From Petrolisthes cinctipes (taxonomy: Eukaryota > Arthropoda > Malacostraca > Decapoda > Porcellanidae), in assembly GCA_033782935.1 (NCBI GenBank), contig JAWQEG010000622.1:784001-848000 (forward strand): a stretch of DNA of 64,000 bases, written 5' to 3'. Shown piece after piece: positions 51,889-62,517 of the stretch. The position numbers were made by a program, and so were the translations under genes. Numbering within the stretch: the stretch's first letter is position 1; every line of letters begins with the position of its first letter. The notes beneath the pieces were generated by a model. It saw only the letters and a program-made list of their open reading frames with translations, was not told the DNA's origin and searched no databases.

Positions 51889-52043
51889 GCATTCTCGGAA
51901 AATTTAAGCCAAGTAATAAAAGAATACGTTGACCTATCTTTACTATTCTTTTCCTTAAATGCCTTGATAGCTTCAAGATCAGCATTCTCTGTTGACAAAA
52001 ATTTGGGTTTTTATATTATTTACTATTGTATGTGTGAAATTAC

Positions 52044-52480
52044 CTTTTTGTACGCTTCCTGCTGCATAGGCTGGAGAAAGGGCTGGAGTTCTTCAGAGGA
52101 GAGGTATGTCTGGTCTCTGAATTGGAGGAGGTGCAGAGCGTAACTGGAGATATCCTCTCGAGTGCCTACAGGATGCCCGGATACCATTACACTTCTGTAG
52201 GACACCAACAAACACAGGCAAACAACCAGCATCTTCCTCATGCCAGCCATCCTCACACACTCACCACCTCTCACTTTTCTTCCAACTTTAGTACGTTCTT
52301 TCAGTACTATCTCCACTACTTTATTTATTCGCTCTAAATCAGTGCTTCTCTCGTTCGTATTTTAAGTTTGCAGGGAGGCGAGTGTGTTGGGATTCGAGAA
52401 TGAGCCAAGGAGAGTGGTAGTGACCACCTACTTGTATGATGGTCAGCTCAGCACTGAATGACACTTCAGAGATCTCCCCG
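52044..52480 (-). pseudogene. Arm 2 copy of peptide-gene promoter and exon 1
   Basis: ATG at 52250, donor after 52044, two residue changes relative to arm 1 (MLVVC for MLIVC; SSEELQ for SSEQLQ). The promoter is retained (initiator 52453-52457, AATAAAAG near 52482-52489). The last exon is cut at 47927, 16 coding bases in, so this copy cannot encode the full precursor unless a new 3' end is used. Confidence 0.6.
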
Positions 52481-52794
52481 GCTTTTATTGTCCACTGACA
52501 GGTGAGAGAAGGGGTGGGGATGAAATTGAACAAACAGATATGATTGTAAGGACGAGAAATGGTAAAAATACATTTCATCGTAAACCACATATCCCATTCA
52601 GGCGACATAAGGACGCTACTAATTCACCACCCAGTATAAGCATATATAACATCGACAATCAAACTCGTGCCAAAGTGTTGTGATGAATCGGGTAGAATAA
52701 TAAATGATGAAGAGTTAAGGCGAATACTTCCATGAAAATACGTTTTTATTTATGATGACTATGTTCAATATTACCTATGTAGTTAGCATTATAT

Positions 52795-52795
<1 letters not shown>

Positions 52796-52861
<66 letters not shown>
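52796..52861. repeat. (GA)n microsatellite, arm 2
   Basis: Partner of (CT)n at 10069-10124, about five units longer. Confidence 0.95.
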
Positions 52862-52865
<4 letters not shown>

Positions 52866-53219
52866 TGGCCAAGTGAGTCATAGGTTCAGAAGGCGGAGTC
52901 ATCACACCTGCCTGCAATCCCTGAGGAAATGGTCATTCTCCCCACCACGAGCCCACCTTCGTCTCACCTAACCAATGATTATGACTGTGTAAGTGGATAA
53001 AAGAGGTGCATATGACTGTATACATCGAGACTAGAAGAGTGGGCAGCACTTTAGGTATCATCTCCTTATTTTTACATTATTTAGTAATAGTGTCCTTCGT
53101 GATTCATTGGTCAGCGTTCCATGGCTATCTCGACCGTGAACCCATCTGTCAGAAAAAGTGTGAAACCACGTGTGTCGTGACGTTAGTTTGTTGGTCTGCT
53201 GGAGGTACAGTCGCGGCCA

Positions 53220-53316
53220 TAATTCCCTTTCCACCCTCTCGGCCCCTAAATGTAGATGTGACATCGTCGCACCTGGGATCTGTCAAACGTAGTGACCTTT
53301 GACTACCCTCTGCCCG

Positions 53317-53369
<53 letters not shown>

Positions 53370-54296
53370 TTTATATACTGTACAGAGAGCGAGGAAGAGA
53401 ATTTATTAATTATTAAGGGAATGTTTCTTCGTTCATTCCCTACTAACTTTCCTCTTTCTCTCCCTCTCCTACCCATCGCTACTTCATTAAACCTCTCTCT
53501 CCTTTCTTATACCACGCCTTTCATCTTTCTTTTTTTTTTCCTCATTCTTGTTCCCGTTTCCTTTCCTTTCCTTTCTGATCTGTTTCAATCTACCACTCAT
53601 TTCTACCATTAGAGAGAAAGATAATAGAAGGGAAGGGTAAGGTGGTGAAAAGGAGAGGATGAGGTGTAGAGAGTGTTTCAAGTAATGGCCCCTTGGGGCG
53701 TTGGCGTAGTGAACACATCACTCAGTTTTTTTACCCTAACTTTTTCACTTATCAGTTAATAATAGAAACATGAAAGGAAAAGGGACATAAGACATACTGT
53801 GAGCGAGAAAATATGAGATGGGGAAAAGGGGATGAAAGTGTATGACAAAGAAAGACACAAGTGTTTTCGTGTGTGGGGGGAAGAGGAAGGAGAGTAGGGA
53901 ATGAAGGAAGAAACATTCCCTTAATTTATAAATCCCTCTCCCTCTCTCTGGTCGCATTGATTGTTGAAGGGATTAATAGGAGACTGTGGACAGCTGCAGA
54001 TTCAACATGGGATCATACAATCTAGACCCAGAGAGAGAAGGTCAACCCATCCACGGTCTAGATACTATCTTGACCGTGAACCCATCTATCAGAAAAAGTG
54101 TGAAACCATGTGAAACCAGACAACGCTCTTATAATTATAGTTCATATCCGTCACGCTCGACAGTCACATTGCCAGACTGACCCTGTTGACCCCACGGTCG
54201 AGTGGTTGACCCAAGGTCTGCTGAACACCACATTCTTCTGGTCCCAGGGGATACCCAGCCTCACCCTCTCTTGGTCCCACGAGATATACCCATCTT

Positions 54297-54343
<47 letters not shown>

Positions 54344-54504
54344 ATATTAATAATTTCATTTTCTTCATTGACACTATGTATATGTATAATCGGCCTTATA
54401 TAGTTTATAAGTTTTTTTAATAATACATAGGTTTAAAATGATACATAGATTTTAAATATTACATAAATTTAAATAATGTCAGTTGTTAAAAATCACATTG
54501 TATA

Positions 54505-54570
<66 letters not shown>
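53220..54570 (-). repeat. Arm 2 copies of the (GA)n dispersed repeats
   Basis: Reverse complement of 8451-9730, with (CT)n at 53321-53366, 54300-54341 and 54508-54570. Tract lengths differ from arm 1. No genes. Confidence 0.8.
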
Positions 54571-54571
<1 letters not shown>

Positions 54572-55083
54572 GTAAGGAGATTGCTCTCAGTAGAGAGGGT
54601 GATGATCCTTCAAATGTCACCTGTGTTCTGCGATTGACTCAGGCTAGAAACAGGAAATTTATGTTTTTCTCCACCAGTTTATGTGAAACAGACTTATATC
54701 ACAAATACACACCAACAAACTTTCACATACAGTACACATTAATTTACGTACCGGTACAATATATAATTATACCTCACAATGAAAATGTTCAAGTGATACA
54801 CAATGTGACACAGGATGTAAGATAACCACACTAAAATAAATGTAATCACTCCTAAACATATTCAGCAGCACACACAGAGAGACATACACTAATGGAGATT
54901 CATAAAAACATACTTGTACATATTTACTAACCAGCAGCACACAGTCATATACTAAAGCAAAAATACATGGGCACAAATACACGTGTACAAATGAGAGCAG
55001 CTGTGCGAGCACCCAAAGAAGCTAAGCAGTTTAACGTAGACGGAGATATTAGTGCATTTGTCGCGGCTTCTAGCCGCTTAAAT

Positions 55084-55308
55084 TGTATTTATTGGTTGTG
55101 AAACCAGCACAGCTGGATTGCTATAGAATACGCCCCTTCTCAAGCCCAGGCCCCGTATAGGCATAATCTGGGTTGGAAGGGTCAATTCCGTGACGTTCAT
55201 CAGAAGTAAATAAAATTCAAATCTGGCGCTGTACTGATAGTGGAGCCACCTGGTGGTGGTGTGGTGAGGTATTAAGCTCCTCCTCCGCTGAATACCGCTC
55301 GATCACTC
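55084..55308 (-). repeat. DIRS 3' inverted terminal repeat
   Basis: Pairs with 62263-62484. Outside it the element has 34-40 extra terminal bases including a hairpin, GCGGCTTCTAGCCGC, not present at the other end. Confidence 0.9.
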
Positions 55309-55362
55309 CAATGAGAAAGAAGTGAATGCCTGCCGCATCGGGAGGTGGGTGGGACAGTCAAA

Positions 55363-55464
55363 GCTGTGCTGGTTTCACAACCAATAAATACAATTTAAGC
55401 GGCTAGAAGCCGCGACAAATGCACTATTATTGGTATAGTGAAACCAGCACAGCTGGATTGCTAT
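55363..55464 (-). repeat. DIRS internal complementary region
   Basis: 55363-55426 is the reverse complement of the 55050 end and 55427-55464 of the 62484 end. In DIRS elements this region templates completion of the ends of a circular intermediate. Confidence 0.9.
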
Positions 55465-56035
55465 GCATGCGATGCGGTAGGTGGGAGGTGAGGTGGAGGC
55501 AATCACGTGCTAGTTAAGAGTGGTTGAGAGCGGAGGGCAGGAAAGGTAACCGAGCCCGGTGAGGCAGAAGCTAACGCACCTCCCAACACTGGCTAGGTGA
55601 GTAGCCGTGGTGGGGTTGTAGTAGCTTATCCCATATACCCGTAGACCATTCTGTTATAGACCAGAATTGTTACACATAAAGTCTTTATAGGCAGACTCGA
55701 GGGTTCGGGTCTAGGAGAGGAGGGGGGAGGTGACCATGGTAACCCCCCCCCCTTCCCCCCCCCTTTATTCAAGTCCTCTGAGCTAGGGCTATGGCCCTCG
55801 CTCAGGTAATGTGATCCCGAGGGAATGAAGGAGGACACTAGGATACAGACATCCTGTGTAATAATATATCCTGTCACTCATCATAGTAATGTAATTGTTT
55901 GGAAAATGAATACACAAGAATTCCGTAACAATGTAATTTATTTTTTCCCTCACCATATGTACACGTATGATAGAATGAGGATGAGCATGAAGCTGTACAA
56001 GATGTGGATGAGGTATGGGATGATAGTGACGGGAC

Positions 56036-57110
56036 TTAAGTCGCCCGACCTTTTCTCTTCGGGCGGCCCCTCCCCCCCATGTGTCTCCCGCGGGGACCCT
56101 GGGGAATAGAAGGTGGAGTACCCATAGCCACACAGGGGGTAGGGGAGAGCGAGTGGAACAGGTACCTCGTCCTGAAGGAGGAAGTGGAAGCCCAACCCGC
56201 CAAATCCCTGACCCTCTCCACCGAGTGAGTCCTGAGGAAGGCGAGGGAGGCGGCCACGCCCCTAACGCTGTGAGCCCTCGGGCCGTGTCCGGGATCCCCG
56301 TTCTCTATCACTCGGCAGAGAAGGCGAGCGATTGACCTAGGGAAGAGAGGGTTACCGGACCTAGAGTTGTAGAAGAGGTGGTCCGGAGAAGCCCCTCTCG
56401 TCGCCTCCACGTATGCTAAAAAGGCGTGGACTGGGCAGAGGGGGTGGAAATTTCCATCCCTCAGGAACGAGGGTACTGCGAGAGGGCCAATTCTGTCGTC
56501 AGCCTGCTCGTTCTTAGCTAGAAAAGCAGGAGAGGGGGAGATGGTTAAGGAAGTAAGGTTAGGGCTTACGGAAGAAAAGGCTGTGTGACGGGTCAGGGCT
56601 GCCAACTGAGATGCCCTGTACCCTGTAGCTAAGGCGAGCAGGAAGAGAGCTTTCTGGAGGAGGTGACAAACCTCCAGAGGGACCCCCTCGAAGGTCAGGT
56701 AGGAAAGGACGTGGTGAAGGGACCAGGAGGGCGTCTGGGTCCGGTGAGGTGCGGTCCCCGCCCGAATCCCCATCCTCAGGAGAGAGAGAGGCCTCTCCGA
56801 AACCTTAATGTTAAAACCCAGGAGGAGGGGATCAGACAGGGCTGCGTGATGCGCAAGCACCGTCGCCGGGGCCCTGTTGGTGGAATCGGCGAGCCACGTG
56901 AGGAATTCCAGGACTGTGTCCTCCGAGATGACCATGGAGGGGTGTCTTCGAAAGAAGTCCTGGAATCTTTTCCAGCACGATTCGTATTGTCGCACCGACG
57001 ACTGACGATGAGCCCTCAACATCTTGTCCACTGTCTCCTTAGTGAACCTTTTGCTGAGGACTCCCCGTAGAAACTCCAAGCGTGTAGTTTCAGTGACACT
57101 TGGAGTGGTG
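56036..57110 (-). CDS. DIRS tyrosine recombinase (YR)
   Basis: The C-terminal 350 or so codons of a long open frame form a phage-integrase-type recombinase: an N-terminal helical domain (SVRQYESCWKRFQDFF), then the catalytic Arg in ATGYRASQLAALT, HSVRGVAAS (His-x-x-Arg) and the nucleophile Tyr in FRTRYLFHS, with a basic tail. It integrates the circular DNA made by reverse transcription. The frame extends upstream to 58315 across the RT-RNase H gene without stops, but that part has no recognisable domain. An ATG at 57022 overlaps the pol stop as ATGTTGA, yet homology begins about 15 codons earlier. Confidence 0.9.
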
Positions 57111-58788
57111 CAGACAGGGTGCTGGAGAGGCACGCCGATCCCAACTGAAGGGGATGAGGGCACCACCGGGACAACTCTCCGAACCACGGCTGTGCTGGCC
57201 AGAGGGGGGCTATGAGGAGAACCCTCCCCCTGAACGTGCGCAGCTTGAGGATCGCCTTCAGGAGGACTGACGTGGCTGGGGGTGGGAAGAGGTAGAGATG
57301 CCCCCACCTGTTCCAGTCCTCTGTGAAGGCGTCCGGGCCTCCCGCCTCTGTTCTGGATGAGAATGTCAGGAACAGAGGAAGTAGGGCCGTGGATGGGGAG
57401 GCGAATAGGTCCACCTCCGGTGTCCCGTAGCGAAGGCAGAGAGACTCGAACACAAGGGGACGCAGTTGCCACTCGACTGACGTCCCCCTGAACCTGGATA
57501 GGGCGTCCGCCCAATCGTTCTCCCGCCCTGGCACGTAGCGGGCCGAGAGGTGAATGTCCCTCTTGGCCGCTATTGCGAAAATCTGTTCTGACAGGGATAG
57601 GAGAATTTCCGACCGTGCGGTACCCTGTTTCTGTAGGCACTGCACGGCCGCAACGTTGTCCATATCGAAGCGGACGCCTATCCTGGCAAACTGAGGGTGT
57701 CTGTTGAGCCATTCCTTTGCTACCATCAACTCCCGGGCGTTGATGTGCAGTAGCCTTTCCCCTTCCTTCCATCCCCCGCAACGTTGATGTCCCAGGCAAG
57801 ACTGGTATCCCCAGCCTACGTCCGATGCGTCTGTCGCCACCGTGATCCCCGGGGGAGGGAACACCCAGGGGACCCGCTGACGCAGGGCACCGGGACGTAG
57901 CCAGGGGCGAAGGAGGCGGTGGAGAGAGGGGGACACTTGCCTGGGAAGGTCCCTGTGTGCGGGGGACAGGTGGAGGTTTACCTCCCGCGTCAGCCTCCTG
58001 TGTTTCAATCGTCCCAGGGGCATTGCAGGGGCCGCGAAATTTAGGGACCCGAGCAATGATTCCCACTGGCGGCGAGAGAAAGTACGGGAAAAATGCGCCT
58101 GGCGGACGTGGCGGAGGGTCCGGCGGGCGTTGTCTGGAGCGAGAGAGAGGGTGGTCGAAAGAGAGTCCCACTCTATTCCTAGCCAACACAGTTTGCGAGT
58201 GGGAGTGAGAGAGGACTTGGGGATGTTCAAAAGGAACCCCATTTCCTCTAGCACTCTCCTCGCTACCCGGATGTTGTTTGCTACCTGCTCTTTGGAAGGG
58301 GCGTGAAGCAACCAATCGTCCAGGTACATGAGGGTGGGAACGCCCGCCTCTGCCAGACGGGATGCCACCACCCTCACGAGCTTTGTGAAGACTCGCGGAG
58401 CTAGAGAAAGACCGAAAGGGAGCCTGGTAAACTGGAACGTCTCGGTCCCCACCTGGAAGGCCAGAAAACGGCGAAACCTGGGGTGGATCGGGACGTGCCA
58501 GTACGCATCCTTGAGATCCAGGGATGCTAACCAGTCTCCCTTCCTCAGAACTGTGCGGACCTGAGCAACCGAAACCATCCTGAAATGTAATGTTTTCACG
58601 AATTTGTTTAGCTTGCTCAGGTCCATCACCAATCTCGTTTTTCCCTGGTCCTTTTTGGGGACCGTGAATAAACGAGAAAGAAAGACCCTTCCCGTCGCCC
58701 GCTCCACTACCCCTTTTTCCCGCATTTCTAACACATGCGGGACGACCGAAAGTGACACTTTGGTTGAGGCAGGAGGTAGACGTAGTGG
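57016..58788 (-). CDS. DIRS reverse transcriptase-RNase H, main exon
   Basis: RT motifs in order: FTVPKKDQGKTRLVMDLSKL, ASLDLKDAYWHVPI, FTRLPFGLSLAP and the catalytic YLDDWLLHA; then RNase H with VATDASDVGWGY, NARELMVA, FDMDNVAA and DWADALSRF. The gene stops at 57016 inside the start of the YR frame. The exon begins after CTTCCCGTTACAG (58789); the preceding exon (to 58995) supplies IIRQGLSWPWITVP, the usual block upstream of DIRS RT, in phase 0. The open frame continues to 58905 across the intron, but that stretch has no homology. Confidence 0.92.
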   Translation of the reverse strand, partial: PLRLPPASTKVSLSVVPHVLEMREKGVVERATGRVFLSRLFTVPKKDQGKTRLVMDLSKLNKFVKTLHFRMVSVAQVRTVLRKGDWLASLDLKDAYWHVPIHPRFRRFLAFQVGTETFQFTRLPFGLSLAPRVFTKLVRVVASRLAEAGVPTLMYLDDWLLHAPSKEQVANNIRVARRVLEEMGFLLNIPKSSLTPTRKLCWLGIEWDSLSTTLSLAPDNARRTLRHVRQAHFSRTFSRRQWESLLGSLNFAAPAMPLGRLKHRRLTREVNLHLSPAHRDLPRQVSPSLHRLLRPWLRPGALRQRVPWVFPPPGITVATDASDVGWGYQSCLGHQRCGGWKEGERLLHINARELMVAKEWLNRHPQFARIGVRFDMDNVAAVQCLQKQGTARSEILLSLSEQIFAIAAKRDIHLSARYVPGRENDWADALSRFRGTSVEWQLRPLVFESLCLRYGTPEVDLFASPSTALLPLFLTFSSRTEAGGPDAFTEDWNRWGHLYLFPPPATSVLLKAILKLRTFRGRVLLIAPLWPAQPWFGELSRWCPHPLQLGSACLSSTLSAPLQVSLKLHAWSFYGESSAKGSLRRQWTRC

Positions 58789-58994
58789 CTGTAACGGGAA
58801 GAGACAGGTGTCAGTGAGAGTACAGTTAATCCTAATCCCCCGGGCCCGAGGGACCCTGGGTGGTTGGAGGGTAAATGACGGGAGAGGCAGAGATTTTGAC
58901 CGCAAGGGAAAATCTGATTTTGACCTAATGGTAACCCAAGGACGGGATTAGGCATAATTCATATGTCAGAACAGGAGAGATGACAGTTACTCAC
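58789..58994 (-). other. DIRS intron 3 (pol), 206 bases
   Basis: Donor TTCCG then GTGAGTAACT, acceptor CTTCCCGTTACAG. Removal joins two pol blocks in frame; the unspliced frame meets stops (TAA near 58947). Confidence 0.7.
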
Positions 58995-59323
58995 CGGAAC
59001 AGTAATCCAGGGCCATGACAGGCCCTGGCGAATTATCCTTGCTGCCCAGCCGTGGGCGGGCCAGGCTGCTGACCACCCTGTGAGACAGCCCAGAGTGGGA
59101 CCCTCAAGTGGAGCGGTCCTTCTGGGAGGGGTGGTTGAAGGAGGACTTGGGCTTGGAGTAGGGCTTGGAGCCCTGTCCCCTTCCCCGAAACAGCTGCTGG
59201 CCCCTCTGGGAGGGCCTGTTGTGTGCCTTCGGGGGAGTGGGATAGGAGGGCCTCGGTAGTCTGGAGGGCTGGGAGGGCCTCCGGGGCTGGTAGGCTGGTC
59301 TGGATGGCTGTGGGGCACGTGGC
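58995..59323 (-). CDS. DIRS gag last exon overlapping the first pol exon
   Basis: In one frame it encodes the Pro/Arg/Ser-rich, RNA-binding-like gag C-terminus (PRAPQPSRPAYQPRR ... RGRGQGSKPYSK) ending at 59104. In the +1 frame it is open and runs into GCLTGWSAAWPAHGW ... IIRQGLSWPWITVP, which joins the RT exon. No ATG is found in the pol frame here, so pol would need frameshifting, reinitiation or another transcript. Confidence 0.75.
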
Positions 59324-59424
59324 CTACGGACAAACAGAACGATTAGGAACCAAAGTAGACCCGAAAATCCTTCCATTTCACCCCCGTGAAAACTCGGGTA
59401 AGAAGAACAACGAGAGGTACTTAC
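59324..59424 (-). other. DIRS intron 2 (gag), 101 bases
   Basis: Donor GTAAGTACC, acceptor TTTGTCCGTAG. Without splicing gag would stop at the first intron codon (TAA). Confidence 0.75.
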
Positions 59425-59685
59425 TTGGAGGTGGAGGGTTTTGGTAAATTGATTACCGCTGGGAGGGAGGCGAAGATTGTGTCTGTCGCCGGTTGATCGA
59501 AGAGGGCAGGGGACAGGGGGGCAGCTCGCACCACTCCCCTCTGTGCCATCTCCGGCGCAGATTTAGCCGCCGCCTGGTGGGCTGCCAGTCTCGCCTCGGC
59601 GAAAGCCTTCGCCTCCTCCCGCATATAGTGGGTCGCCATCGCCGCCACGCCCTCCATCACGGTGGCCATGGAAGAGAGGGTGTCA
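59425..59685 (-). CDS. DIRS gag, middle exon
   Basis: 261 bases between CCCCTTACAG and CCAA then GTAAGTACC. It encodes a helical segment (SSMATVMEGVAAMATHYMRE ... LAAHQAAAK). It enters in phase 2 and leaves in phase 2, exactly matching its neighbours. Confidence 0.8.
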
Positions 59686-59802
59686 CTGTAAGGGGTAAAC
59701 AAGGAAAAAACCGAGCGAACCCGGGGATAAGTACCCGGGAGCAACAGAGAGACCCTCTACCCAGTATCCCTAATTAACATGACACACGAGTAAGGTACTC
59801 AC
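59686..59802 (-). other. DIRS intron 1 (gag), 117 bases
   Basis: Donor CTAGC then GTGAGTACC, acceptor CCCCTTACAG. Unspliced translation stops at the TGA inside the donor. Confidence 0.78.
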
Positions 59803-61481
59803 GCTAGCTGTACACCCGACATCTCGTGGTAGGTGTTGGTGAGGGCGTTGAGGCAGTCCCTGATCAGTGAGGCGGCTGCCCCCGTGGAGATGGTGTGGGC
59901 CAACTCTAAACGGGTAGCAGACTCCGCCTGTCGCAACTTGCCATCGGGCTCCTTCAGCTGATAGGGGACCGGGGGTTCCTTCTCCGTCTTCCACAGGCAT
60001 TCCCTCAAGCCCGGGGGGGCACGGGAATGAGGGAGGATGACGGGGAAAGACGGAGGAGGGGGCTTCCTGGGAGCGTTGCTTCTCTGGTGGTCCAGGGACT
60101 TAAGGAGAAGGGCTGGAATGTCCAGGTCCCCTTCGCCCTTATCCCCTGGGAAGTACGCGTCCGGGGAAAGGAGGACCGCCGTGTTCCCGTGGGAGCGGTC
60201 AATCCTCCAAGCCTCGGACAAGTGCAGCTGGCTGTACTCCACCAGAAAACCCATCGCGTCCAGGGTCGCCGCAGAGGACACCCTCGATGAAGTGGGTACG
60301 GGCGCTGAGATAGGACGGACCTTGTAGAAGGGAATAGCGTCGCCCTTCTCATCCGCCCCCCACTTCACCAGGACGTCATCCCTCCGGGTCCACACGTCTG
60401 GTTGAGCCGTGTCCGGAGACCAAGCCACCAGTCTGCCCTCCTCCGAAGAGTGGGTCCAGGTAGGAGGGAGAAGAGACCAAGAGTAGGAAAGGTATCCGTC
60501 TCCCGAAGGAGGGGGTGACGGGGACGGAGGTGCGGAGGTAACCAACTCCTCAGCTACGTCCCCCGACGGAGACTCGAGTCCCGGGGAAACGGGAGGAACG
60601 AAAAGGACTCCCACATCCCCGGGAGCAGCAGCGGGAGGCGGGGGAAAAGGAGCGGGTTCCGGAGCGACAGCCGGAGGCTGAGCGGTGGAGGCCCCAGGAA
60701 AAGCGTGAGGAATAAGGGTGTGGAAGATCTTAACTATCTTCCTCGACGAGGGGCTGTCCCCCCCCCGCTTACCCTTGCGGGATTTGCGAGCGGGCGAAGG
60801 AGAGCTCCCCGACGACGAAGAAGAGGAAGAGGACGATGAAGATGAGGAGGAAGGAGAACGGCGACGAGCACGGGACTTCCTGGAGTGGCGGGACCTTTTT
60901 GCTGAACGCTTGCGTCCTCTAGAGAGCCCTGAGAAGCCAGCTCTAGCAGGAGGCGAAGCTGGGGGTTCCCTGCTGGGCCCTTGTACCGGTGAGGTAGTCG
61001 GGGGAACCAGCGCGACAGACTCGCTCGTTTCCCGGGGGGCGAAGCCCCGAGAAGGAGTCGTAGTACCGTCTAGGGAAGGAGGCTCAATCTCTCGGGCCTC
61101 AGGAGGTTCTAGCCCCTGAGACTCCGAGAGACAGGAAGAAGGGTAACGGGTCCTGAATAAACCCAGGTCCGCTCCCAAAATCGGGTCCACCCACGCCAAA
61201 GAAGAACCGTCTCGTTTGTGGGCCATTCTCCTAGCCCTCGTCCACGCCATACGAAGAGAAGCAAGGGCGGGGAGCTTGGAGCGGGCAGAAGGGGAGGTAA
61301 CCCGACACAACTCAGCCCAGGGGCGGCACACACCACACGCCAAAGGGTCGTAACCCAAGGGAGTGAAGCAGGGTGCGTGAGGCGAACAGTGCAGGTGTCC
61401 GTCAGGAGAGACCCGCATGGTACACCCCGAAGCAGCACAAAGGGCACGAGTAGGCTGGGGGAGAAAAGAATACACAAACAT
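59803..61481 (-). CDS. DIRS gag-like ORF1, first exon
   Basis: From ATG 61481 the frame encodes about 559 residues before the donor. Near the N-terminus Cys and His residues (LCAASGC ... GHLHCSPHAPC ... CGVC) form a zinc-finger-like cluster typical of DIRS ORF1. A long Ser/Arg-rich basic region with a run of about 18 Ser follows (near residues 195-230), then a Pro-rich segment and a conserved C-terminal half. Spliced gag totals 719 residues in frame. TTTTCTCCCCCAG just before 61454 could be a further acceptor, so the true start may lie in an upstream exon. Confidence 0.85.
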
Positions 61482-62262
61482 GGGTTAACACGTGCAAACA
61501 CTGGAACACAGACGACACGGAAACCCATCCTCCCCGAAGGAAAGTAGCGTGGGACACGCTCGCTGCACCCGGGGACCAGGACACATCCCCCCAAACTCGC
61601 GCACACCCGACCAGGGAAAAACCCCGTAAAACCAAAATAGCCCGCCACATGGAGCGGGTAAAAAAGGCCCCCCCGGACAGAAGGATCCAGAAGGAGGGGG
61701 AGGAGGGGACCCAGTAGCATGAGAAGGAACACTCCAGGCTAAAAATATTGGAAAAACACCAAAAATTACATAAAAAACCCCCGCACGGGAGAGGAAGAGA
61801 GAACCAGGGCACAATTCTCACTCCCCCCTACCGGGAGGGGACACATAATAATCGGGGAAGGCAAGAGGAAGGGCTGCAAAGACCCCATGCGCTCACCACG
61901 TGGGAGGTGAAGGCCCCACGTGGCGTCGCTAACCTCGCTAAAAAAACCCAGAAACCCCGATAAAATACACACGAAGAATGTACTAGTGGCAGGAGGAAAG
62001 GTGAAAGGGGGGAATGACGGAGAAAAACTCCGAACAAAGGGGCTCAAAAGCCCCCCTTCGCTAGGGAAAAGAGAACTCAGTCCTAAAGAAGAATAAACCC
62101 CCACAAACACCTAAAACCCTCCTAGAATACACACACACACAATACATCTGCAAAGCAGGCCAGCCACTAGAACACAAAAGAAACAATAGCAGGAACACGT
62201 GACACAATACCATAGCGTAGCAGCGAGGAGCGAGGATGTTGACTGAGACGTGTTCCGCGACA
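61482..62262 (-). other. DIRS 5' untranslated region
   Basis: It lies between the right ITR and gag. It is GC-rich with open but featureless frames. TCCCACGTG then GTGAGCGC (near 61895) is a possible donor for a 5' UTR intron ending at 61455. Confidence 0.45.
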
Positions 62263-62484
62263 GAGTGATCGAGCGGTATTCAGCGGAGGAGGAGCTTAAT
62301 ACCTCACCACGCCACCACCAGGTGGCTCCACTATCAGTACAGCGCCAGATTTGAATTTTATTTACTTCTGATGAACGTCACGGAATTGACCCTTCCAACC
62401 CAGATTATGCCTATATAGGGCCTGGGCTTGAGAAGGGGCGTATTCTATAGCAATCCAGCTGTGCTGGTTTCACTATACCAATAA
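62263..62484 (-). repeat. DIRS 5' inverted terminal repeat
   Basis: Pairs with 55084-55308 with a handful of differences (for example CCTATATAGG against CCCGTATAGG). Confidence 0.9.
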
Positions 62485-62517
62485 ATCGACTTTTTGTGAG
62501 TTTCCTTAAGCCTCTTT

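Larger units (their letters stand above)
55050..62484 (-). mobile_element. Complete DIRS-like (tyrosine recombinase) retrotransposon, 7,435 bp
   Basis: The borders come from three independent clues: the empty site at 7870/7871 in arm 1, inverted terminal repeats (55084-55308 and 62263-62484, nearly identical), and an internal complementary region (55363-55464) that contains the reverse complements of the two ends joined exactly at 55426/55427. No target duplication is present (GAGATAT ... ATCGAC reconstitutes the empty site), as expected for recombinase integration. Gene order on the minus strand is gag, RT-RNase H, YR. All frames are open, so the copy may be young. Confidence 0.95.

Noticed and set aside
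56036..58315. The whole 759-codon frame as one protein
   Set aside because: Only the part downstream of about 57110 has YR motifs. The upstream 400 codons overlap RT-RNase H in another frame, are Pro/Gly/Arg-rich and probably stay open because of high GC content.
59799..61732. Second-frame ORFs over gag (for example 60005-60352 and 61109-61732)
   Set aside because: They are shadows in GC-rich DNA; only the 560-codon frame has the Cys/His cluster and phase-matched exons.
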